Assembly (NCBI GenBank): GCA_938029725.1
Contig: CALHGE010000031.1
Coordinates: 124,001 to 188,000 of the forward strand
DNA from: an uncultured Flavobacteriaceae bacterium
GTDB taxonomy: Bacteria > Bacteroidota > Bacteroidia > Flavobacteriales > Flavobacteriaceae
Length of the DNA: 64,000 bases
Reading direction: 5' to 3'
A program made the position numbers and the translations under genes. This document shows positions 44,273 through 52,900 of this stretch, piece by piece; position 1 is the stretch's first letter, and each line of letters begins with the position of its first letter. The notes beneath the pieces are model-generated. The model saw nothing but the letters and a program-made list of their open reading frames with translations, was not told the origin of the DNA and made no database searches.

Positions 44273-44683
44273 TTATGAATCTAAAAATTTGGACTTCAGT
44301 TCAGGGGTGGGAATCATGCATTGATCATTTTTGCCAAACCAAGCATAGCGGTATTGAGCTATTAAATCGTATACGAAGTTGCGTAAACCACTAGGAATCA
44401 AGTTTAGTACCTTTGAAAATGTGCGATATCCTTTGAGCTGTTTTCCAATCTGTAAAGCAGCATCTGATTTGATGTAGTACGCGATGCCCGGCTCAATCAA
44501 AACAACTGAATCTATAGTTTTCGTGTCAATTCCACGCTCAGAAACTAGCTGTTGTCCGATGTCACTTTGCAAAGAAGCATAGCGGAAGACATCAGTTGCA
44601 TCATGCTTTATGACAAACTGAATAAAGCCATTACATAAATTGCAAACGCCATCGAATAAGATTATTTTTTTATTGCTTTCCAC
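44273..44683 (-). CDS. DCC-family (DUF393) thiol-disulfide protein
   Basis: 136 residues. The family signature DxxCxxC is near the N-terminus ('LFDGVCNLCNGFIQFV', Asp and two Cys), with 'YASLQSDIGQQL' and 'LIPSGLRNFVYDLIAQYRY' following. DCC proteins are small, thioredoxin-like proteins of mostly unknown role. The start is GTG at 44683: no ATG lies between it and the DxxCxxC core. An exact -7 element is only about 5 bases upstream, which suggests a leaderless or almost leaderless mRNA. Confidence 0.88.
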   Translation of the reverse strand: MESNKKIILFDGVCNLCNGFIQFVIKHDATDVFRYASLQSDIGQQLVSERGIDTKTIDSVVLIEPGIAYYIKSDAALQIGKQLKGYRTFSKVLNLIPSGLRNFVYDLIAQYRYAWFGKNDQCMIPTPELKSKFLDS

Positions 44684-44687
44684 AGCG

Positions 44688-44695
44688 CAAAGATA
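44688..44695 (-). promoter_or_regulatory. -7 element next to the DCC gene start
   Basis: TATCTTTG on the minus strand matches TAnnTTTG exactly and is 4 bases before the GTG start, so the predicted transcript would begin at or inside the start codon. Confidence 0.5.
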
Positions 44696-44914
44696 CGATA
44701 GCGCTTTGGCCTGACATTGAAGTTTGTGACGTATTTAATACAGTGCTTAAATCATTGCGAATAGGTCAGTACTCGAGCGGCACGACCGAAGCAATATTTT
44801 GAAGAAATAAACTAGTATATCGCATATCGAAAGTGCTCTTCGAAGCGGATGATAAAGGGTGTGTAATCATATACGATTTAAGGTAACTCACTGATAATCA
44901 AATTAATTATGAGT

Positions 44915-47086
44915 TTATTTCTTACGTTCTACTAGCTCCAGTTGATCAACGCTAACATTTGTAGTAAACATACCGTAATTCACAACTGCTTTTCCCTTTT
45001 CAAGCTTGTCAATACTGCCGACAGCCTTGCCATCGGTCATGCGTACGCGATCATCAATCTTAAAAACAGGTCTCGGTTTGTTCTCTTCTTTGATGATGGC
45101 TTTTTTCTTTGCGACTATCTTTTTTTCGCGAATTACTTTGACTTCTTTTTGCACCTCTTGCGCTACTTGGGCCTTTTTGCTGCGCTCGGTCTTGGCTTGA
45201 CTGGCAGTTTTCTTCTTACGTTTGCTATTTTCTGTTTCAACTAGCCTCAGTAGCTCTGAAACCAAACTGCGTTTCTTGTTGTCTTGAAAATACTTGTCAG
45301 CTGCAACGTTGACTCTATTTCCCAACTGAATCATTCGTTGATCATGGTCGTATAATTCTTGATAATTCTCAAGCTTTGATTTGACTTTTGCATTCAATTT
45401 TTCCAATCGGGCTGCTTCATCTCTTGCTTTAGACTCCTCTTCTTTCAATCTAGAGCCTGTTTGAGCCATTTTACTGCGTTCTTTCTGCATTTTGGCTATA
45501 GTGGCATCAAAACGGACTTTTCCCCGCTCTATCTTCTTCTTTGACTTGTTAATGAGCGAGTAGGGGATGCCATTCTTCTGCGCTACCTCAAAAGTGAACG
45601 AGCTTCCTGCTTCTCCCAGCACCAATTGAAAGGTCGGTTCTAAAGTTTTTCCATCAAAAAGCATGTTCGCGTTTGAAATTTCAGGCAATTCATTTGCTAG
45701 GAGTTTTAAATTCGCATAGTGTGTCGTTATCACGCCGTATGCGCCACGTTCGTAAAACACCTCTAGAAAAGTTTCAGCTAAAGCGCCACCAAGTTCAGGA
45801 TCACTTCCTGTGCCGAATTCGTCAATTAGAAAAAGTGTTTTATCGTTACACTTCTTTAGAAATGAGTTCATGTTCTTAAGCCGGTAACTGTACGTACTTA
45901 GATGGTTTTCAATAGATTGGTTATCTCCTATATCTGTTAGTATCTTATCGAATAAACATACGGTACTCCGCTCATGAACAGGTATCAATAAGCCGCTTTG
46001 CAGCATCAGCTGCAGCAAGCCGATGGTTTTTAGTGTGATGCTTTTTCCACCAGCATTCGGTCCTGAGATAACGATAATCCGGTTTTTAGGATGCAGTTCT
46101 ATGGTTTGCGGGTGGGTCGTTTCTCCTTTTAAAGTATTATTGAGGTATAATAGCGGATGGTATGCATCCCTTAAAAACAATCGTTTATCTGTATTTATAT
46201 TAGGAAGGAGTGAATTGGTATCTGATGCGTACCTTGCCTTGGCGGCGGTAACATCGATTTGTGCTAAAAATTCTTGATAACTAGATAAATCGTTAGCAAA
46301 TGGGCGTATTAAAGCTGTAAGTTGATTTAATATGCGTTGAATCTCCTCTTTTTCATCAAACTCTAAGTTGTTTAATTCTCGGCTGTATTTTAAGGTCGCC
46401 TCAGGTTCAATATAGACGATACTTCCGGTTTTAGAATTCCCCATCACCGTGCCTTTTACTTTTCGGCGATACATTGCTTTAACGGCTAATACACGACGAT
46501 TTTCATAAACCGATTCTCGTATATCATCTAAATAATCAGACCCATTGTAAATATTTAAAGCGGAGGAGAAGCTTTGACTGATTTTTCCTTTGACTTGATT
46601 CATTTGTCTTCGGATGTTAAAGAGTTGATCTGAAGCTCGGTCTTTTACTTCGCCGAAGCGATCTATGATGCTATCAATTTCTTTAGGAATCTCTGTATTA
46701 AGCTCTATTTCATGCGATGCTGCGAACAACAGCGGATAGTATTCCTTGAATTTTTTAAAGAATTTTTTATGGGTAGCAATAGTCGTGCAGATATTTCCAA
46801 TTTTTCGAAAACTACTGACCTCTAAAGTTGTGTTTTCAATTTTGAGAAGACTCAATTCCGTATCGATGCGGTCGAATCCGTGATTGGGAATTCGGTTTTC
46901 GCTTACTAAGGAAGATAAATACTCAGAAGTTTGACCAAGAACCAATTGAATGGTTTCGGAATCTGACAAAGGGGCTATTTCTAAAGCACGTTCCTTGCCT
47001 AGCTCCGTATTGCAGCGAGAAGCTAGTTGTTGCAGAACCGTTGAAAATTCTAGGTCTTGAAGCGTTTTTGTTTGTATTGAAATCAT
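44915..47086 (-). CDS. mutS2: MutS2-family ATPase without Smr domain
   Basis: 723 residues. MutS core with lever and clamp helices (about 1-290), P-loop 'VISGPNAGGKSITLKTIGL' (about 340-358), Walker B 'LFLIDEFGTGSDPELGGAL' (about 415-433) and 'VITTHYANLKLLA'. A basic coiled-coil region (about 520-670) is followed by a small beta domain ('DDRVRMTDGKAVGSIDKL', 'YGMFTTNVSVDQLEL') that ends the protein. MutS2 acts in recombination control and in rescue of collided ribosomes. The C-terminal Smr nuclease domain of the classical form is missing. ATG 47086 is supported by an exact -7 element at 47106-47113; a TTG at 47146 would lie upstream of it. Confidence 0.92.
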   Translation of the reverse strand: MISIQTKTLQDLEFSTVLQQLASRCNTELGKERALEIAPLSDSETIQLVLGQTSEYLSSLVSENRIPNHGFDRIDTELSLLKIENTTLEVSSFRKIGNICTTIATHKKFFKKFKEYYPLLFAASHEIELNTEIPKEIDSIIDRFGEVKDRASDQLFNIRRQMNQVKGKISQSFSSALNIYNGSDYLDDIRESVYENRRVLAVKAMYRRKVKGTVMGNSKTGSIVYIEPEATLKYSRELNNLEFDEKEEIQRILNQLTALIRPFANDLSSYQEFLAQIDVTAAKARYASDTNSLLPNINTDKRLFLRDAYHPLLYLNNTLKGETTHPQTIELHPKNRIIVISGPNAGGKSITLKTIGLLQLMLQSGLLIPVHERSTVCLFDKILTDIGDNQSIENHLSTYSYRLKNMNSFLKKCNDKTLFLIDEFGTGSDPELGGALAETFLEVFYERGAYGVITTHYANLKLLANELPEISNANMLFDGKTLEPTFQLVLGEAGSSFTFEVAQKNGIPYSLINKSKKKIERGKVRFDATIAKMQKERSKMAQTGSRLKEEESKARDEAARLEKLNAKVKSKLENYQELYDHDQRMIQLGNRVNVAADKYFQDNKKRSLVSELLRLVETENSKRKKKTASQAKTERSKKAQVAQEVQKEVKVIREKKIVAKKKAIIKEENKPRPVFKIDDRVRMTDGKAVGSIDKLEKGKAVVNYGMFTTNVSVDQLELVERKK

Positions 47087-47105
47087 CAGTTGCGTAAATC
47101 GATTA

Positions 47106-47113
47106 CAAAGGTA
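47106..47113 (-). promoter_or_regulatory. -7 element of mutS2
   Basis: TACCTTTG on the minus strand is an exact TAnnTTTG match, 19 bases before the ATG at 47086. It supports the short start. Confidence 0.55.
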
Positions 47114-47301
47114 TGCAATAGGGCTAAGACTAAAAATAATCAACATCCTGAAGTGTGTAGTGTTCTTATTTTGATCATTAAGGCATTCCTTTTTGGGTAA
47201 AAAAGAGCTTGTGATACAATATATACACCGTAATAGTTGTTTTATACTGACTATTATATTTTAATTTAAGACATTCAACCTTAGCCTTATCCCTTCTGAT
47301 T

Positions 47302-48369
47302 ATGAGACAATTATTAAAACTCTTGTCCTGTTGCACACTCTTTTTTGTGATCTCAAGTTGTACTTCAACAAAACAATTAACCATTAGCACCATAGAGCCT
47401 TCGCCTGTTGATTTTTCTAATCAAATCAGGAAAATAGGAATTATTAACAATAGTAAATTTTCTGCTACGGAGACCTATTCAACGCGATTAGAGCAACTGA
47501 TAGTTATGGAAGAAAGATGGCTTTCTGAAAAGGGAGCAGAAGCTGCATTGACTGGACTTTTCGATGAATTAGCTCAAGATGAACGCTTTGATACGGTGCG
47601 AATTTTGGATAATTTAAAAGATCAACAAACGGGTTTTGGAGCCAAACCAAGTTTGCATACATGGGAAAAAATTGCGCTTATTTGCCAAGAAAATGGAGTA
47701 GATGCGATTTTCTCATTGGCTTCGCACGATAGTGAAACACAGTTCTCTTTAAAGAAGACCAAAATTAATCAGCGTGACATGATGCGTAATCGAACAAAGG
47801 TATCTGGGCAAGAGATAACATTAGAGACACTTATTGAAAATGGCTGGCGAATTTATGACCCTAAACAAAGAATATTAGTAGATGAGTTTACTTCAAACGA
47901 GCAAATAACTGCTTCGGCAAAAGGCCTTAGTCCGGTAGACGCACTGCAGGCAATAGACAAACGAAGAGAAACACTCATAGAGCAAAGTAAGAGTTCTGGA
48001 AATACCTATGGGCAAAGAATGCAACCTCAAAAATTAGATGTTCAAAGAGATTACTATGTCACTGGTACGCGCAACTTTGTACTAGCTGAGGATGAGATCC
48101 AAAATGGCGCTTATGGTCAGGCTATAGCACTATGGGAAGAAGAAATAGCGAACCCCAAGGCTCGTATAAGTGGTCGTGCCTGCTATAACCTGGCTGTTAT
48201 GAATGAATTTAACGGCGACTTGAATGCAGCACTGGATTGGGCTATCAAATCATATGGTCTTTACAAAGAAGACCTTACTCTTGATTACATCACAACTTTA
48301 GAACGTCGTCAAGCACAAACTGATGTGTTGAAGGTACAGCTAGCACATACTGCATTCCACGAAGACTAG
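47302..48369 (+). CDS. DUF6340-like lipoprotein with C-terminal TPR
   Basis: 355 residues. The lipoprotein signal ends at ISSC (Cys20). The middle part is 'KIGIINNSKFSATETYS', 'GVDAIFSLASHDSETQFS' and 'GWRIYDPKQRILVDEF', as in DUF6340 proteins. The C-terminal 90 residues hold a TPR-like pair ('YGQAIALWEEEIANPKAR', 'ACYNLAVMNEFNGDLNAALDWAIKSY' in parts). The function is unknown; it may assemble with other outer-membrane proteins. Confidence 0.75.
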   Translation: MRQLLKLLSCCTLFFVISSCTSTKQLTISTIEPSPVDFSNQIRKIGIINNSKFSATETYSTRLEQLIVMEERWLSEKGAEAALTGLFDELAQDERFDTVRILDNLKDQQTGFGAKPSLHTWEKIALICQENGVDAIFSLASHDSETQFSLKKTKINQRDMMRNRTKVSGQEITLETLIENGWRIYDPKQRILVDEFTSNEQITASAKGLSPVDALQAIDKRRETLIEQSKSSGNTYGQRMQPQKLDVQRDYYVTGTRNFVLAEDEIQNGAYGQAIALWEEEIANPKARISGRACYNLAVMNEFNGDLNAALDWAIKSYGLYKEDLTLDYITTLERRQAQTDVLKVQLAHTAFHED

Positions 48370-48419
48370 CAAGGTTTGTTATAAAGGGAATACCAGCAGT
48401 ATAACTGGCCTAAAACTGC

Positions 48420-48427
48420 TAATTTTG
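48420..48427 (+). promoter_or_regulatory. -7 element of ung
   Basis: TAATTTTG is an exact TAnnTTTG match, 27 bases before the ATG at 48455. It overlaps the alternative TTG at 48425, ruling that start out. Confidence 0.5.
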
Positions 48428-48454
48428 TTTTCCACTGCAAAAGGTGTATTTTAT

Positions 48455-49120
48455 ATGGATAATCGAATATATGAAAGTTGGAGGCAGCAACTACAACAAG
48501 AATTTAAACAAACTTATTTTCTTTCTCTCCTTGATTTTATAGAAAGAGAGTATGCTGAAAGTACTTGCTACCCGCAGCAAAATCAGATTTTCGCATCATT
48601 CAACAAGGCTCCTTTTGAGGCTACTAAGGTGGTCATTATTGGTCAAGACCCATATCATGGTCCGAACCAAGCCAATGGTCTTTGTTTTTCAGTAAAAGAA
48701 GGTATTGCGCACCCACCGTCGCTAAAAAATATCTTTAAGGAAATTGAAAATGATTTGGAGTTGCCTTATCCAGAAAATGGTAATCTTGATCGTTGGGCCA
48801 GACAAGGAGTTCTATTGTTGAATGCGACCCTTACTGTTCGTGCGCATGAGCCCGGAAGCCACCAAAAACAAGGCTGGGAACAATTTACAGATGCCGTTAT
48901 TCGAAAATTATCTGATGAAAGAGAAAATGTAGTTTTTTTACTTTGGGGTGGCTTTGCCAAAAGGAAGGCTAAACTCATCAATACAAAGAAACATCACGTG
49001 CTTAGTACAGGGCATCCGTCACCATTAAGTGCAAATAGGGGGTATTGGTTCGGAAATAAACACTTTAGTAAAACCAATTCTATCTTGTCTGGTTTGAAAA
49101 GAAAACCTATAAATTGGTAG
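48455..49120 (+). CDS. ung: Uracil-DNA glycosylase, family 1
   Basis: 221 residues. It removes uracil from DNA to begin base excision repair. The water-activating loop is 'IIGQDPYHGPNQANGLCFS' (about 54-72), the Pro-rich loop 'GIAHPPSLKNIFKE' and the leucine/His loop 'GHPSPLSANRGYWFG' (about 186-200). 'GVLLLNATLTVRAHEPGSHQ' in the centre is invariant in the family. The start ATG 48455 gives the usual N-terminus. Confidence 0.97.
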   Translation: MDNRIYESWRQQLQQEFKQTYFLSLLDFIEREYAESTCYPQQNQIFASFNKAPFEATKVVIIGQDPYHGPNQANGLCFSVKEGIAHPPSLKNIFKEIENDLELPYPENGNLDRWARQGVLLLNATLTVRAHEPGSHQKQGWEQFTDAVIRKLSDERENVVFLLWGGFAKRKAKLINTKKHHVLSTGHPSPLSANRGYWFGNKHFSKTNSILSGLKRKPINW

Positions 49121-49287
49121 GCTCAGCGCAAGTAAATAATGTTAATTCTGCTTAGTTTGTTTAAGATTTGGGCTTAATATGTTAATTTATGATAAATAAG
49201 GTGAAACAAAATAAGATATATAAGCTAGGAACTACTGTAATAGAAAGAAAAGTACTACTTTAGGTAGACCAAACCACCTATTCAGTT

Positions 49288-49728
49288 ATGAGTTACCCTA
49301 TTTTTAATTCGATTCTTTTCGTTGATGATGATGAGATCAGCAATCTGTTCAATAAAATTTTTATAAGAAAATTAAATTTGAATGTACAGGTAGATTTTGT
49401 TTTAAATGGAAGGGAGGCTATTGATTTACTTAGCCCTTCTGAAGAATATCCAACCATCTTAATGCCTTGTTTGTTGCTCTTAGACATAAAAATGCCCGTA
49501 ATGAATGGCTGGCAGTTTTTAGAGGCCTACGAAGAACATGTGAGTTCAGAAATCCGTGATAAAATTACCATAGTAATGCTTACCACAAGTGAGGATGAGA
49601 AAGATATCATTAGAGCAGTGAATGACCCTAACGTGACGGAGTTTATTCAAAAACCGCTTTCTGAAAAGACTATTAGAGGATTGGTAACTAAGCATTTATC
49701 GAATACTGAGATTGATAAAATATCATAG
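49288..49728 (+). CDS. Single-domain response regulator (CheY-like)
   Basis: A 146-residue receiver domain alone. Acidic pocket 'FVDDDE' (11-16), phospho-acceptor Asp66 in 'LLLDIKMPVMNG', switch Thr in 'VMLTTSED' (99-100) and Lys122 in 'FIQKPLS' are all present. No output domain and no histidine kinase lie nearby, so it must be an orphan that works by protein contact. It is convergent with the binding-protein gene, 6 bases stop to stop. Confidence 0.93.
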   Translation: MSYPIFNSILFVDDDEISNLFNKIFIRKLNLNVQVDFVLNGREAIDLLSPSEEYPTILMPCLLLLDIKMPVMNGWQFLEAYEEHVSSEIRDKITIVMLTTSEDEKDIIRAVNDPNVTEFIQKPLSEKTIRGLVTKHLSNTEIDKIS

Positions 49729-49734
49729 AGCCAA

Positions 49735-50580
49735 TTATAGCACGATGTTTTGAAACGGTAGAATGCGATCAATGCGATTTAGCTCTTTTAATGTATTAGA
49801 GACTTTATCAATAGCAGTTTCTTCTATTTGTTTTTGACTCCACCTAGTAAGTGATAGCCACTCTTTAATGTCAGTTAACTGTTGATTATAGCGATTAGAC
49901 AAGGTTTTGTCGATGCTTGGAATATTCTTAAACTCCGAAGTATAGACGTTTATAACTTCTAAGATGTGCTTTAAGGTGGCTGGACTTTCTGCAGTAAACT
50001 TATCGGTAGCAGCAACGACAAAGCAAGGCCATGGGGTAGGGCAGTCTCCTAATCTGCGAAAGACTCCTTTATCAACAATGGGTTTCGTGGTAAAATGCTC
50101 CCAAAGAAAGTAGTCTGCTGTGCCATTGGTTAATGCTTCAATGGCCCCGTCGAGGTTGTTGATTATCTCAAATTGTAATTTGTCTATATCCCAAGATTCG
50201 CTTTGCGCATTTACGTAAGCCATAAGATGACTTCCGCTTCCGAATCTACTGATCGCTGCTTTTGTGTCTAAAAGCTCTGCAATGGTCTTATATTTACTGT
50301 TAGCACCAACGTGTACGCCCCATAAAAGCGGAGTGGCTATAAATTCTTGGACAATCTTGGAGGGGTTACCCTCGGTAATACTTTTTACGATTCCTTCTGT
50401 TAAGGTAATCGCTAAGTCTGTTTCTTCCTCTTGAAGTAGTTGACACATTCTTCCGGTTCCTTCGGGAATATTCGTCCAGGTGAGTTCGATACCTCTCTCT
50501 TCAAAGGCCCCTTCTTCAATGGCCATATGCCAAGGCAGGTTAAAATGCTCTGGTACACCACTAATTTTTACTTTTTTCAT
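49735..50580 (-). CDS. Periplasmic-binding-protein-fold protein without signal peptide
   Basis: 281 residues with the SsuA/NMT1-like fold: 'VPEHFNLPWHMAIEEGAFEERGIELTWTNI' (in parts, near the N-terminus), 'DLAITLTEGIVKSITEG', 'SRFGSGSHLMAYVNAQ' and 'NNLDGAIEALTNGTADYFLWE' (in parts). Related binding domains bind taurine, pyrimidine precursors or similar. There is no signal peptide or lipobox, and no ABC permease or ATPase nearby, so it is probably cytosolic and may be a sensor or enzyme. ATG 50580 is used; TTG 50610 adds unlike residues. Confidence 0.8.
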   Translation of the reverse strand: MKKVKISGVPEHFNLPWHMAIEEGAFEERGIELTWTNIPEGTGRMCQLLQEEETDLAITLTEGIVKSITEGNPSKIVQEFIATPLLWGVHVGANSKYKTIAELLDTKAAISRFGSGSHLMAYVNAQSESWDIDKLQFEIINNLDGAIEALTNGTADYFLWEHFTTKPIVDKGVFRRLGDCPTPWPCFVVAATDKFTAESPATLKHILEVINVYTSEFKNIPSIDKTLSNRYNQQLTDIKEWLSLTRWSQKQIEETAIDKVSNTLKELNRIDRILPFQNIVL

Positions 50581-50627
50581 AGGGAATTTGATTGGGAAAC
50601 AGCACAACAATTTGTGTGTTTTCTGTT

Positions 50628-51500
50628 TTAGTAGCTAGTCAATTTTTGCAAGGTGTATCTTATGAGTTCATCCACTGCCTTTTGCGGGTTTTGAGAGAAC
50701 GCTCCGGTAACCCGATTAGCCAAAATACAATTCATAGAAACGGCGCGATGACCCAAGAGTTTTGAAAGTCCGTATATACCAGAAGTCTCCATCTCTAAGT
50801 TGGTTATTTTTAAGGAGTCATGACGAAAAGAAGTGATTTTGCTATTCAAAGATTCATCGGCTAAATTCAAACGTAGTTTTCGGCCTTGAGGCCCGTAAAA
50901 ACCAATATTTGTTGCTGTTGCGCCTAATCGTATACGATTTGATGTCATTTTTTTAGCTAAATATTCATCGTATTTTACCACGTAAGGCACTGATTTGTTG
51001 GGTGACCAATCGGTATGCTTTACAAAAGCATCTGAAATATCTTTATGTTGAATTTTAGTACTTTGATAACTGTGTAAAAGAGCGTCAAAACCTATAGCAT
51101 ATTCGCTAATTAAAAAGGAATCTATTTCAATATCAGATTGAACTGCTCCTGAGGTTCCGATACGCACAATATCAAGTTTGGTTTGAAGAGGTTTTAAAGT
51201 ACGCCTCTTAAAATCTATATTTACCAGTGCATCTAGCTCATTGAAAACGATATCTATATTGTCTGTACCAATCCCTGTCGAAATAACAGTAATTCGCTTT
51301 CCATTTAGCGTACCAGTATGCGTATGAAACTCCCGTTTGCCTTTTTTTACTTCTATAGTGTCAAAATATTGGGAAACATCAGAAACCCGGTCAGGGTCGC
51401 CAACCGTAATTATAGTGTTAGCAATATCTTTAGGGAGTAAGTTAAGATGGTAAATGCTGCCATCAGCATTCAGAATAAGCTCCGATGGGCCTAACTGCAT
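50628..51500 (-). CDS. Nucleoside phosphorylase (uridine phosphorylase-like)
   Basis: 290 residues of the PNP/UDP family: 'ANTIITVGDPDRVSDVSQYF' (phosphate site, in parts), 'VISTGIGTDNIDIVFNELDAL' (in parts), 'VRIGTSGAVQSDIEIDSFLI' (in parts) and 'NLEMETSGIYGLSKLLGHRAV' (in parts; nucleoside-binding ExE). It splits nucleosides with phosphate into base and ribose 1-phosphate for salvage. The DUF1835 gene ends one base upstream, so the two are co-transcribed. Confidence 0.9.
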   Translation of the reverse strand: MQLGPSELILNADGSIYHLNLLPKDIANTIITVGDPDRVSDVSQYFDTIEVKKGKREFHTHTGTLNGKRITVISTGIGTDNIDIVFNELDALVNIDFKRRTLKPLQTKLDIVRIGTSGAVQSDIEIDSFLISEYAIGFDALLHSYQSTKIQHKDISDAFVKHTDWSPNKSVPYVVKYDEYLAKKMTSNRIRLGATATNIGFYGPQGRKLRLNLADESLNSKITSFRHDSLKITNLEMETSGIYGLSKLLGHRAVSMNCILANRVTGAFSQNPQKAVDELIRYTLQKLTSY

Positions 51501-51501
51501 T

Positions 51502-52434
51502 CTATAATTTTAGAATTCTATCCGAATTATTATTGTAAAGAAAGTTGTACTTCAGCGCACCGCCTAAATATACATTGTTATCTTGAATGTTAGCGTAATA
51601 ATTGGTTTGCCCTTCCAATATGGACTTTCCTTTCTGGGTAAGTTTAACTGGATTGAAAGAATTAAATAAGGGTTTAAGCCTAGAAATGGCTCTTTCATAC
51701 TGGCTATCTCCAAAACCTAAGGTGCCCTGATTTTTTAAAACAGTATCTAAAAGTTCTTTTTTATCTTTTAGATTTTTGTCAAGGCTAAGTTGTAGAATGT
51801 TGTTTTCCATTGCATTTAGTCCATTTTTAATGGAAGGAAAACGATGTAAATGAGAGGTAACAGCTTCTGAAAGATAGTCGAATTGATAATTTTTAAAATC
51901 CGTAAGATTTTCTAAACGCATGGGGTTATCACTGCAATACAATTGCCATACGTAATCTGCATATTCTATGTCATCTTGTTTGAGAACTACTTTGTTCTCG
52001 TAACGTTTTAATAACTGTTCATCGCTGAGTTCATTTAGTCCGTACAATTTATCTGAGCTATCTTCCTTGCCGCTACAAACCAGTGTTATTTCGGCATATT
52101 TACGATGTGTTTTCAGCCAACTGATAACGGCAAGCATATTCACTTGACAAAAAAGATCATACTCAAACCAAAGTACAATTTGGTCTTGTTGTTTATGATT
52201 GCAAAGCGAACGATATTCTTTTAGTGTTTTTTCAATAAATGAAGATTTACTAACCTTATAATTCTTGTTTAGGAACTCAAAGCGTGTTTTCCAGAAAGAT
52301 TCGCTACCGACGTTGGTAAGTGTTGGTCCTTCACAAAGCATTTCGCGCCATGTAATAACATCGCCTTTAAGTCTTAGATTGCCTAGCCTTTGTGTAAAAC
52401 TATCTCCATTTGTTATGTGTAAAAGGGAACTCAT
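51502..52434 (-). CDS. DUF1835-domain protein
   Basis: 310 residues. The N-terminal half carries the DUF1835 pattern 'LHITNGDSFTQRLGNLRLKGDVITWREML' (in parts) and 'IVLWFEYDLFCQVNMLAVISW' (in parts). The C-terminal half is helical, with 'LTDFKNYQFDYLSEAVTSHLHRFPS' (in parts), and ends in a winged-helix-like stretch. The function is unknown; relatives are often seen near stress or development genes. It is co-directional with the nucleoside phosphorylase, one base apart. Confidence 0.85.
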   Translation of the reverse strand: MSSLLHITNGDSFTQRLGNLRLKGDVITWREMLCEGPTLTNVGSESFWKTRFEFLNKNYKVSKSSFIEKTLKEYRSLCNHKQQDQIVLWFEYDLFCQVNMLAVISWLKTHRKYAEITLVCSGKEDSSDKLYGLNELSDEQLLKRYENKVVLKQDDIEYADYVWQLYCSDNPMRLENLTDFKNYQFDYLSEAVTSHLHRFPSIKNGLNAMENNILQLSLDKNLKDKKELLDTVLKNQGTLGFGDSQYERAISRLKPLFNSFNPVKLTQKGKSILEGQTNYYANIQDNNVYLGGALKYNFLYNNNSDRILKL

Positions 52435-52569
52435 TAAGCAAGTAGTTTAGGTTGTAAGTACTAAAAGTAATGTTTATTTGAAACTGGCAAAATAAAATTA
52501 ACAGAAAATCTACAACTTTTTTCTAAAAAATAACAGGGTGGTGAAGGGCGCCATATTTTTTAGGAGGAC

Positions 52570-52896
52570 TTATCCTCCAACACGTTTTACGTTAAAGCCT
52601 TTGGCTTTAAGCATCTCCATTATGTTATCTCTATAATCACCTTGAATAATTATTGCGCCATTTTTAAAGCTACCCCCAACACTTAGTTTGGTCTTGATTT
52701 CTTTGGCGAGTTTTTTAAAGTCAGAATCGGCACCATTGTAGCCCTCCAAAATAGTAATAGGCTTGCCTTTTCGTTTTTCATACTTGCAAATAATGGGCTC
52801 ATCTTGCAACCAGATCGTGCTTTTTTCTGGAGACTTCTCTTCTTTTTCAGGGCTATGCCCTGGGAAAAGATTTTTAAGTTGGTCTTGTAAGTCCAT
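52570..52896 (-). CDS. SUI1/YciH-type translation initiation factor
   Basis: 108 residues. The SUI1 core is 'GKPITILEGYNGADSDFKKLAKEIKTKLSVGGSFKNGAIIIQGDYRD' (in parts), with the basic and glycine motifs that contact the ribosome, and it ends 'LKAKGFNVKRVGG'. Bacterial YciH is an eIF1 relative whose role in start-site choice or fidelity is unsettled. It lies 4 bases after the oxygenase gene in the same direction. Confidence 0.93.
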   Translation of the reverse strand: MDLQDQLKNLFPGHSPEKEEKSPEKSTIWLQDEPIICKYEKRKGKPITILEGYNGADSDFKKLAKEIKTKLSVGGSFKNGAIIIQGDYRDNIMEMLKAKGFNVKRVGG

Positions 52897-52900
52897 TTAA

